Shown here: one piece after another, positions 55,233 to 63,700 of the stretch
Layout of the letters: every line of letters begins with the position of its first letter
Position numbering within the stretch: position 1 is the stretch's first letter
The notes under the pieces: model-generated
What the model saw: the letters and a program-made list of their open reading frames with translations, nothing else
Told to the model about the DNA's origin: nothing
Database searches by the model: none
Program-made: the position numbers and the translations under genes
Source of the DNA: Bacteroidales bacterium
GTDB taxonomy: Bacteria; Bacteroidota; Bacteroidia; Bacteroidales; GCA-2748055
Direction of reading: 5' to 3'
NCBI GenBank assembly: GCA_020636775.1
Contig: JACJXF010000001.1
Span: 286,612 to 350,611, forward strand
DNA: 64,000 nt

Positions 55233-55253
55233 TGAGCTAAGCTCATAGCTTGA
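55233..55253 (+). promoter_or_regulatory. Overlapping small inverted repeats before the peptide gene
   Basis: TGAGC TAA GCTCA (55233-55245) and AAGCT CAT AGCTT (55239-55251) share bases, so only one can form at a time. They fill most of the gap between the type A protein and the peptide gene. Stems are only 5 bp, so a regulatory role is speculative. Confidence 0.3.
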
Positions 55254-55265
55254 AAAATTAAATAA

Positions 55266-55457
55266 ATGAAGGATTTAAAGAATACATCGAACAGAAATAA
55301 AAAGAGTAAGGGTGATGTAATATCAAGAAAAGAAGCTATTCAGAAAGCCGGACTTATTGCGTTTTCAGCTGCTACCACTATGCTCCTGTTAAGCAAACCG
55401 GAAAAACTTCAGGCTCAGGATAGTCCCGTAAACCCTGATGATCCGGATACCTGGTAA
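55266..55457 (+). CDS. Putative precursor peptide with export-like leader
   Basis: A 63-residue protein. A charged N-terminus (1-19, Lys/Asn/Arg-rich) is followed by SRKEAIQKAG (20-29), similar in shape to a Tat motif but with only one of the twin arginines, a hydrophobic stretch (30-43), and KLQAQ. Cleavage after LQA would leave QDSPVNPDDPDTW, 13 residues rich in Pro and Asp and ending in Trp. A kinase gene with a PqqD-like N-terminus starts 41 bases later. This looks like a peptide substrate with a leader and core, but I know of no family match and the product is unproven. A simple secreted protein is the alternative. Confidence 0.6.
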   Translation: MKDLKNTSNRNKKSKGDVISRKEAIQKAGLIAFSAATTMLLLSKPEKLQAQDSPVNPDDPDTW

Positions 55458-55497
55458 CACACTGGCTTTTCCCAAAATTTACTCAAACCCATCGTAA

Positions 55498-56643
55498 ATG
55501 TTTACAGTTAATGGGAATACCTTATCTGGCAAAATCGGGAATAAATTTTTAGTTTATTTTGAGTCTTCAAACAACTGGCTATTATTGGAAGAGCCAGCCT
55601 GGTACGTTTTTAAAAATCTACAGAAGAAGGTTTCTGAAGTTACATTAAGCAAATCTTTTGCAGACAGGTACAAAATCTCCCTAAATGAAAGTAAACTTTT
55701 TATAGCTGAAGTGTCTGAAAATATTCAAGACTATTCCAACATAAAACGGGATTTATCAAAGTCGCATCTGCATAGAAAAACAACTCAAAAGAAGACGAAT
55801 ATTGCGGTAAGTCATTTCTATCGGATGAATGGCCACGCATTCAGCATATCGTTTTCGTCTCACGAATTAGCCTATTTTGTTCATCCTCTACTAAAAGATT
55901 TTCAGATTAATCAGGAATCGACCTGCTCAAATTCCTATCAGATTTACACAGAAGGAAAAAAAATAATCCTTGAAATCAAGGGAAAGGAAAACCGTATTTT
56001 TGAATTTTCTCAACCTCCTGAACTTAAAAAGCAGCTTTTTATTGAAATTAGCAATCTGATTTATCCTGAGGAAGCTGACAACTGGATATCGTTTATTCAT
56101 GCATCAGCAATTACTGATCAGAACAAATCTATTGTCCTATCATCCCCTTCAGGTTCCGGGAAGAGCACTCTGTCAGCCTTGCTAATGAATGAAGGATTCC
56201 ATGTATTATCTGATGATTTCATCCCGGTAAGCGGTAACTCAGGTAAGGCCTTCCCATTCCCTGTATCTATTTCAATAAAAAATGCTGCCCTGCCAGTATT
56301 GTCACCCATTTTTCCTGAACTCGCAAAAAGAAAATATTCATATGAAGGTATACAAACCGAGTTCGTAAAATTACTTCCAATTAACCCTCCCCCTGTTGAA
56401 CCTTTCAAATCTTTCCCTGTTAAACATGTTGTTTTTTTGGAATTCAAGCCGGAAGCTGATATGTCATTGGCTCAATTATCGCAGGATGAAGCATTTCAGC
56501 ATTTTTTTGATAATGCGAAAATAGTAACAGGCATTAAAGCTGCAAATCAGCTTATCAAATGGTTTGTTAAAATTCCCTGTTTTAAACTTCAATATCATGA
56601 TCCCCTAATGGCATGTCATGAAATTTTCAAGTTGTTTAAATAA
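55498..56643 (+). CDS. PqqD-like domain fused to HPr-kinase-like kinase
   Basis: A 381-residue protein. Residues about 1-75 resemble PqqD-type RiPP recognition domains (GNKFLVYFESSNNWLLLEEPAWYVFKNL, given only to mark residues 15-42). Residues about 180-380 form an HPr kinase-like core with a P-loop SSPSGSGKSTLS (Lys222) and the Asp pair VLSDDFIPV (Asp239-Asp240). HprK-like enzymes occur in some lasso-peptide clusters as tailoring kinases, and HprK-related genes are also known next to PqqD and nucleotidyltransferase genes. The neighbouring 63-residue peptide is the natural substrate candidate. No ATP-dependent lactam synthetase, radical SAM or protease gene is nearby. Confidence 0.75.
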   Translation: MFTVNGNTLSGKIGNKFLVYFESSNNWLLLEEPAWYVFKNLQKKVSEVTLSKSFADRYKISLNESKLFIAEVSENIQDYSNIKRDLSKSHLHRKTTQKKTNIAVSHFYRMNGHAFSISFSSHELAYFVHPLLKDFQINQESTCSNSYQIYTEGKKIILEIKGKENRIFEFSQPPELKKQLFIEISNLIYPEEADNWISFIHASAITDQNKSIVLSSPSGSGKSTLSALLMNEGFHVLSDDFIPVSGNSGKAFPFPVSISIKNAALPVLSPIFPELAKRKYSYEGIQTEFVKLLPINPPPVEPFKSFPVKHVVFLEFKPEADMSLAQLSQDEAFQHFFDNAKIVTGIKAANQLIKWFVKIPCFKLQYHDPLMACHEIFKLFK

Positions 56644-56719
56644 TTTATTGGGAAAGCAGATTTTTTACAATCATTAATTGGCAAGTGCTGACTCATTTCC
56701 GTCAAAAAAAGAATTATCA

Positions 56720-56727
56720 TATCTTTG
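56720..56727 (+). promoter_or_regulatory. -7 element before the third T9SS protein gene
   Basis: TATCTTTG, a perfect TAnnTTTG match, 94 bases before the ATG at 56822; TTT lies 21 bases upstream. This separates the transcript from the kinase gene. Confidence 0.55.
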
Positions 56728-56821
56728 TCGTCCCGTGTCGTTGCGTTAAAGTATTCTTCCGGCATTTTATTCCATAAACATTTAAACTTTAATTATCTGA
56801 TAATTTGATTCTTACATTGAA

Positions 56822-58591
56822 ATGCCTAAACATCTAATTATATATATATGTTTTTACTTTTCTTTCACTAGTATATCCTTTAGTCAGATATTCCGGAATG
56901 AAGGTAAACTAAACGTATCAGCAGGTTATCTGGTAGTTTCAGGATCCTTCCAAAATGAATCTGCATCTGATATTAATCTGGATGGAATCATTTCTCTTTC
57001 TGGTAACTGGACCAATAACAGTTCCTCAGTCGGGATATCCGGGAATGGGACAAACGGTGAGGTGGTTTTTGGCGGAACTTCCACCCAGACAATCGGGGGA
57101 ACAGCAGCTCAGTCAAATTTTGAGAAATTTACCATTTTACCAGGTGCAATAGTAGAAATTGAGGCCGGAAAATATGTTACTGCCTATGGAATAACTTCAC
57201 TTGCCGGCACCTTCAATCTTAAATCCAGTGCCAGCGGAACAGCTTCTTTTATTGCCTCTTCGGGTGTAACCGGAGCCGGAACCACTAATTTTGAAAGACA
57301 CATTATTACTAATCAGTGGCACACCTTGTCTTCACCGGTTTCCGGTTTATCAGTTTCTGATTTCATTTTAAATACAGCAAATCATATCCCAGCCAAAGGG
57401 TCCACAACCTATGGAATGGAATTTTATGATGAGCCTAATGGAGTCTGGACTTATTATACTTCGGCTAATATAGCTTCCGCAGGCGATTTCCTACCCGGTG
57501 TGGGGTACATTGTAAGACGGGATGTTGCCTTTGGAGATGGCGTGGTTACTTTTTCGGGGAATTTAAATTATATTAGCCCGATAATGCCAACATTAACAAA
57601 TCTTAGATATGGCTGGAACGCAGTTGGAAACCCGTATAGTTCCTCAATCGGAATCAATAACTCAGCAACTACAACTGCTAATTTTATTGACCTAAACACC
57701 TCACGTTTTGAACCTTCATTTGCAGGAATATATGTCTGGAACGGCACCGGCGGGTATTCAATTATTAATAACACATCTCCTTCGAGTTATGTCCAGCCGG
57801 GACAGGGCTTTCTGATAAGAATTGCAAAATCCTCATCTTTCGTAAGTTTTAATTCTGATATGCAAACTCATGGTAATCCCGCCTTTTATAAAAAATCTAA
57901 TTCAACCTGGGGTGAAATCAAACTTGTGGTAAAAAGTAATCTTGATTCCTCAATGACAAGGATATTATTCAGGGATGATATGACAAAGGGATTGGACATC
58001 TCCTATGATGGTGGCCTGTACTCTGGAAATAGCAAATTGCAGCTATACTCCAGGCTTATTGAAGATAATGGCGTAAACTTCATGATTCAGTGCCTCCCAT
58101 CCATTGAAACAGACTCAATGATAATTCCTATAGGTCTTGAATGCGAAGCAGGTGGACTTCTGACCTTCAAATCCAGTAAGAGCTCTTTGCCTCCCTGGTA
58201 TGTTGATGTTCTGGAAGATCGTTTATTAGGCATTTATACCGACCTGAGTGATAATAATGCCCGATACGAGGTTGTGGTTGAACCGGGTTATTCAGGAACA
58301 GGAAGGTTCTTCCTCCATACGGTTAATGCATGGCCCAATAATCTTAAAATCACGAATAATAATGAAATTCAGATTTTTGCCTTTCAAAAAATAATTTATG
58401 TAAAGGGCTGGGTTGATGCAAATACCATTGCCAGTCTTTATGATATCAGAGGAAAGAAATTACAAGACTTTAGACTTCAAGCCGATGAAGATAACCAGCT
58501 CGTTCTAAATGAAGACTTTGCAGAAGGAGTGTATATATTAAAGCTTATGGGTACAAACACTCAAAAAACCGAAAAAGTATTTATTGAATAG
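56822..58591 (+). CDS. T9SS type A protein, C-terminal relative of the 50862 protein
   Basis: A 589-residue exported protein: signal peptide (about 1-22, ending SFSQ), a short N-terminal beta region, and then a segment from about residue 130 that parallels the C-terminal 400 residues of the 50862 protein (ATGTASLIASxG, GTTNxER, WHxLxxxVSGxS, GMExYDExxGVWTYY, MTxGLDISYDGGL, EDNGVNFMxQCLPS, GRFFLHT). It ends with the same type A signal (GVYILKL...KTEKVFIE). It lacks the beta-helix half. Likely a secreted surface protein. Confidence 0.87.
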   Translation: MPKHLIIYICFYFSFTSISFSQIFRNEGKLNVSAGYLVVSGSFQNESASDINLDGIISLSGNWTNNSSSVGISGNGTNGEVVFGGTSTQTIGGTAAQSNFEKFTILPGAIVEIEAGKYVTAYGITSLAGTFNLKSSASGTASFIASSGVTGAGTTNFERHIITNQWHTLSSPVSGLSVSDFILNTANHIPAKGSTTYGMEFYDEPNGVWTYYTSANIASAGDFLPGVGYIVRRDVAFGDGVVTFSGNLNYISPIMPTLTNLRYGWNAVGNPYSSSIGINNSATTTANFIDLNTSRFEPSFAGIYVWNGTGGYSIINNTSPSSYVQPGQGFLIRIAKSSSFVSFNSDMQTHGNPAFYKKSNSTWGEIKLVVKSNLDSSMTRILFRDDMTKGLDISYDGGLYSGNSKLQLYSRLIEDNGVNFMIQCLPSIETDSMIIPIGLECEAGGLLTFKSSKSSLPPWYVDVLEDRLLGIYTDLSDNNARYEVVVEPGYSGTGRFFLHTVNAWPNNLKITNNNEIQIFAFQKIIYVKGWVDANTIASLYDIRGKKLQDFRLQADEDNQLVLNEDFAEGVYILKLMGTNTQKTEKVFIE

Positions 58592-58801
58592 TGCATTTTA
58601 TTGAGAGTTTGAAAAAGGATCCTTTCTTCATTTAGCAATGGTGAAACCCATTGTAATTAAGTCATTCAGCAGCTCAGAAAAGAGTCTGAATCTGAGTTCA
58701 AACAGTTCCCTTTAAAGGAAAATTTTACCAGTCTCCCCGGATTAAAATATTCTTTCACTTATTACTTACTTTATTTTCTTTTACCTTCGTGTATATAAAG
58801 C

Positions 58802-59935
58802 ATGATGAACAGGCTCAAAATTTACCACCTAATTGGCAGGATACTTGCTCTGGACCACCCTCAGGCAGACAAGGAGCGGGTGATTCAGGAATTACAAAAG
58901 CTGAATTTTTCATGGGAGAAATTTATCAATATTGCCGATAAGCATTTGGTTCTTCAGGTTCTCTACCCAAAAATTCTTGCGCATAAGCTTGAAGATTTCT
59001 TTCCTGCAGAAGTTTTGGAACATCTTAAGTATATTTTTGAACTTTCAGTTAAAAGAAACGATTCTATAATGAATCAGGCAGAAAGCTTATCGAAGCTGCT
59101 TTCCAGCGCCGGCATCACTCCTCTTTACCTGAAAGGCATGGGAAACATCCTTGATGGACTTTATAAAAATAAAGGGGAAAGAATTCTACATGATATAGAT
59201 ATTCTGATTCCCAGACAAAAAATATATGAAGCTGTAAATCTTTTAGTAAAGGATGGCTACCAGAGCAACACTAAATTAAAGTCTGAAATCCGGGACAGTG
59301 ATCACCACTTTCCAATTCTGTATAAAAGAGGAGAACCTGTTTATGTAGAAATACACTGGCAGGCGGTTAATAACAGATATGAAAGAATTCTTGCAAATGA
59401 TGAAATATTCAGGCATTCAAAAGTACCTGCAGGATTTTCAGATTGCCTCGTCATGTCTGACGAACATAAAATAATTCATAATTTCCTTCATGCACAAATG
59501 GACCATCGGGCAAGGATTTTTGCTAGAGAATATATGAGAAACCTATATGATGTGTTATTATTGTCCGACAGAAAAAACCCTGAAGATGTGCTTGCGGGAT
59601 TAACTCGTTACCACCGCATCTCTTCATCCTATCTCGATATATATTACGATACATTCGGGATTGTTCCCGAAAGAAGAATCGTTCCTGGGCTATTCTTGCA
59701 TACTTACCGTTTCAGATACCGCCTGAATATAAGATCCAAAATATTCGGGAGATTATCTTTGCTGATTATCAGGATGTTTTTGGGCTACATATTAACCCCC
59801 ATCAAAGCAATCGGAGATAAGGAATTAAGAAAATTGATGATTCGTAAAATACAAAACCCGGAATGGTACCGTAAGCAATGGAATTATTATAGCAGGGTGC
59901 TGGGGATTGGAGGTCGAAGCGCAAGGAAGGATTAA
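58802..59935 (+). CDS. Nucleotidyltransferase-family protein
   Basis: A 377-residue protein of the uncharacterised nucleotidyltransferase (NTP_transf_5-like) group. The pol-beta-type site is visible: LLSSAGITPLYLKGMGN..., then the ILHDIDILIPR motif with the two Asp ligands and VEIHWQAV with a later acidic residue. The C-terminal half is helical with a hydrophobic segment (SLLIIRMFLGYILTPI). Such proteins occur with HprK- and PqqD-like genes in peptide-modification and exosortase-type loci. A TACCTTCG box (58782-58789, one mismatch to consensus) lies just upstream. It is separated from the kinase by one T9SS gene. Confidence 0.78.
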   Translation: MMNRLKIYHLIGRILALDHPQADKERVIQELQKLNFSWEKFINIADKHLVLQVLYPKILAHKLEDFFPAEVLEHLKYIFELSVKRNDSIMNQAESLSKLLSSAGITPLYLKGMGNILDGLYKNKGERILHDIDILIPRQKIYEAVNLLVKDGYQSNTKLKSEIRDSDHHFPILYKRGEPVYVEIHWQAVNNRYERILANDEIFRHSKVPAGFSDCLVMSDEHKIIHNFLHAQMDHRARIFAREYMRNLYDVLLLSDRKNPEDVLAGLTRYHRISSSYLDIYYDTFGIVPERRIVPGLFLHTYRFRYRLNIRSKIFGRLSLLIIRMFLGYILTPIKAIGDKELRKLMIRKIQNPEWYRKQWNYYSRVLGIGGRSARKD

Positions 59936-60018
59936 GCGCAACCATGCAAGGCGTGGCGCAGAGACGCGGTGTACAAGCAGTTTTTTTACTGATATTGTTC
60001 TATTGCATTATTAGCCTT

Positions 60019-60051
60019 CCCGCACAGCGGGATCCGCCTGCCTTCCGGCAG
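60019..60051. repeat. Two adjacent G/C-rich palindromes
   Basis: CCCGC ACA GCGGG (60019-60031) followed by ATCCGC and CTGCC TTCC GGCAG (60038-60051). They lie just past the stop of the deacetylase gene in a convergent junction. The left part resembles 20387 and the joining part GATCCGCCTGC resembles 15301. Confidence 0.65.
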
Positions 60052-60059
60052 AAAGGCAC

Positions 60060-60719
60060 TTACGCTTTCGGCTTTACCGTGGACAGCTTCCCCGCCTCCA
60101 CCCTCTTCATCGGTATCGCCGCCATCTCCCAGCCCTCATTGCTTAAATACTCAAGAACCTTCGGAAGGGCATAGTACAGGTTCTTTCTGGCCTTCGCCGA
60201 ATCGTGAAAAACGACAATACTCCCGGAGCGGACATTACGGGTCACATTTCTTACAATAATATCCCCCGAAAACCTGCGGTTATAATCATAACTCAGCACA
60301 TCCCACATAATGATGCGGTACTTTTCCAATACTCCGGAAATCTGGGCTGAGAGAATGCGTCCGTATGGAGGCCTGAAGAGCTCCGAATCGATCAGGCTGG
60401 CCGCAAGCTCAATATCATCAAAATACTGCTGATTTCGGGTGCCATATCCCTTTAAATGACTATAGGTATGATTGCCTACAGAATGACCTTCGTCAAGAAT
60501 CTGTTTATAAATATCGGGGTTATGATCTACATTTCTTCCCAGACAGAAAAATGTTGCTTTGGCGTTATACTTCTTCAGATGCTCCAGAACCCAGGGGGTT
60601 ACATCCGGAGTCGGACCGTCATCGAAGCTCAGAAAGACTTTACCGGCTTCCCCGAAGAAGCCCCAGGTCACCCGGGGCATCAAACGGGTTATTATTTCCG
60701 GTGGGCGAACAATCAGCAT
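60060..60719 (-). CDS. Polysaccharide deacetylase (NodB/CE4 family)
   Basis: A 219-residue CE4 deacetylase. Motifs in order are FLSFDDGPTPDVT (catalytic and metal Asp), VGNHTYSH (metal His pair), RPPYG and IVVFHDS. It removes acetyl groups from GlcNAc-containing polymers such as peptidoglycan or surface glycans. There is no obvious signal peptide; the N-terminus (MLIVRPPEIITRLMPRVTWG) is hydrophobic only in part. It starts 9 bases after the end of the DUF2723 gene, implying co-transcription. Confidence 0.9.
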   Translation of the reverse strand: MLIVRPPEIITRLMPRVTWGFFGEAGKVFLSFDDGPTPDVTPWVLEHLKKYNAKATFFCLGRNVDHNPDIYKQILDEGHSVGNHTYSHLKGYGTRNQQYFDDIELAASLIDSELFRPPYGRILSAQISGVLEKYRIIMWDVLSYDYNRRFSGDIIVRNVTRNVRSGSIVVFHDSAKARKNLYYALPKVLEYLSNEGWEMAAIPMKRVEAGKLSTVKPKA

Positions 60720-60728
60720 ATTTGCGCC

Positions 60729-63700
60729 CTATCTTAAGAATCCTGACATTCCTCCGTCATATCGACCCATGGTATCCAGAATCTTTTTGGAAAGATCTTT
60801 CTGGTCATTGGCATTTGCCAGGGAGAAAAGATTATACATGGCGCTCAGATCCATCTGGTAATCACCTGAAGTAAGCTGGAATTTCTCAGGGCTAAAGAGC
60901 TGCTGATCCTTATAATAGGCCAGCTCCTGTTCAAGGGTAGTCAGATAGGTCTCAATCATTTCATTAGCCTTAACGGTATCTTTCAGGGAATAATAATTCT
61001 GAATCAATGGAATAACCGAGGTATTAAAAGGTACCCTTTCGTTTGGAGTAAGCTCCATACAGCGATCTAGAACCCGGCGAGCACTGTCCAGCCTGCCTTC
61101 CTCGAAAAGTGCATTAGCAAGTGATGCAAATGTATAACGGAAATTACTTACCATCCTCATATTATTTTCGTCGAGGTATACATGTGGATTGTCCATTCCT
61201 CCCCAACGGAACTTCTCCATTACATTCTTATACATTACTTCAGTATTAACGCTGCCGGAAAATAAATCATCCTCTTTCCCTGTTGCAGGAAGCAGTCTGT
61301 AAGCCATTCCCTCACGATGAATGTACTTGTCAAGATTCAGGTAATTATCTCTTGAAGCGGTTATAGCGAAATATACAGGACGCTCCCATTTATTGGCATC
61401 AATAAGATCCATAGTCATGATTCCGTTTTTGGAAATACTTCTCTTACCGATATCCCATCTGATCTCGGGCACCATGCTGTTCAGTAATTCACCCTTAACA
61501 ATCCCTTCTCTCCTCAGTTTTGCCGTATCAGATACCAGAACAAATTTTCTGGCCGGGAAGAAGTACTGCCCTCTCTGAAACCTTGGATCTTCTGTTCTCA
61601 GAAATTTGAGGGCGTCACTGAAAGGCAGGTAAGACTGATCAATATGTTTAAGCATCGATTCAGCACGTTTCCTTAATTCTGAAATAGCAAGATTGTTTAC
61701 TTCAAAGACTTTATTGCGCTCAACAGCCGACAGAATCCCCATAAATTTCTCAATCGTGAAATTCTGGTATCCCTTTTTAATCTCCTCAAAATCCTTGGCC
61801 GCCAGCTCAGGTACCTTGGAACGTTTTACTATGTCGAGGAATGTATTATAAATGGCTTCATATTCCTTTTCAAAATCAGCTTTGTTCGCTTCATATTTTT
61901 CATTAAGCATAAGGCCTGCATCGTCCACGAAAATTGCATAATCGCGTGTACCCTGTCTGTATTGCTTTTCCGAAAAACTGAATTTCACAGGTGTTGATTC
62001 ATAAACCTGCCTGCGCATCTGATTGATATACCAGTCGGCCGTGAAATAACTCAGGTTTATTACCCTGACGTCAGTCCTTTCACCCTCCACCTCCTGAAGG
62101 TACCACAAGGGGAAAGTATCGTTATCTCCATTGGTAAAAAGCACGGCATTCTGTTCGCATGAATTCAGATAGTTATACGCAAAGTCACGGGCAGTGAACC
62201 TTCCTGAACGATCGTGATCGTCCCAGTTCTGGGCAGCCATGATCCCCGGAACTAGCACGAGACTTGCAAGTCCGACTCCGGCAGCAGCAGCTACCGATTT
62301 AAAATTCTTCGATACCAGCTGTATCAGCCATAGCACTCCCAGCCCAATCCAGATGGTAAATGCGTAGAATGAACCGGCATAGGCATAATCCCTTTCCCTG
62401 GGTTGCAATGGGTATTGGTTAAGATAAACCAGTATCGCAAATCCGGTGAGGGCAAAGAGCAAACTAACCACCCAGAAATCCTTATTGTGCTTCTGGTACT
62501 GGAAAACCATTCCTGCAATACCAAGCAATAAAGGCAGGAGGAAATACCTGTTTCTTCCCCTGTTATTTTTAAGATAATCGGGCAGGTTGTCCTGCGGACC
62601 CAGTCGTGCCTCGTCGATGAAATTGATGCCACTGATCCAGTTTCCATGGGTAAGATCACCATTCCCCTGCATGTCATTCTGCCTGCCGGCAAAATTCCAC
62701 ATAAAATATCTCATGTACATAAATCCTACCTGGTAGCGTATAAAAAAGCGCAAATTCTGAGCAAAGGTGGGCGTTTTCAGAGGATTGCTCTTATCGTATG
62801 TGATTTCTCCACTTCTGCCACGCACGGGGTTTCCTTTTGCATCAACCTGTACCTTATACAAGTCGCCCTCATTCATTCTTGCCCAGTAGAGATACTGCTG
62901 AACATGTTCAGGCCTGTCGCTCCACATTCTCGGGAAGAAACCCTTGAAGTTTGGATCGTACTCGTAATCTTTTTGTTTTACCTTAACATACTTGCCATTT
63001 TCCTTGTAATAAAGGGGCTTTCCGTCTATCAGCTTAATCGGCGGAGAGTTGAAATAGGTGCCGTAAACAAGAGGGGTCTGACCGTACTGATCTCGATTAA
63101 GATAGCGGAGAAGGTCAAATGCAGTGTCCGGTTCACTCTCGTTAAGAGGTGTATTGGCAACTGAGCGTATTACAATGATGGCATAGGATGAATAACCAAT
63201 GGCAATAACGGTAAACGCCAGTAATATTGTGTTCCAGACAACCTGCTTTTTCTTATAACTCAGGTAAACAAGAAATCCAAGAACCACAAAAAGAGCGATA
63301 AAATAAAAGACCAGACCCGAGTGGTAGGTAAGTCCGAATCCATTAACAAACATTAGCTCAAACTGAGCGCCCAAGGCAACAAATCCCGGGATGATGATAT
63401 ACATCATTGCTCCTAAAATGGCTACCGATATTCCCAGTGAAGCTAAAATTCCCCAGCGGGTAGGTGTATATTTTCTGAAATAATAAACAAATACAATTGC
63501 CGGAATAGCCAGGAGGTTCAGCAGGTGCACTCCTATCGACAAGCCCATGAGGAAAGCAATCAGAATCAGCCATCGGTTAGCAAGGGGCTCATCTGCCACA
63601 TTCTCCCATTTGAGAATAGCCCAGAATACGAAAGCCGTAAAAAGCGAAGATGTCGCATAAACCTCAGCTTCCACCGCCGAAAACCAGAAAGTATCTGAAA

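Noticed and set aside
55266..55457. 63-residue peptide as a classical lasso peptide precursor
   Set aside because: No lactam synthetase or leader protease is adjacent, and the tail lacks a Gly-first core with an acidic residue at position 7-9 in an obvious place.
58636..58653. Hairpin CAATGG...CCATTG after the third T9SS protein as a terminator
   Set aside because: Short 6-bp stem, no T run after it.
59944..60174. Forward open frame at the end of the nucleotidyltransferase gene
   Set aside because: It covers a palindrome cluster and then runs antisense through the deacetylase gene; no domain.
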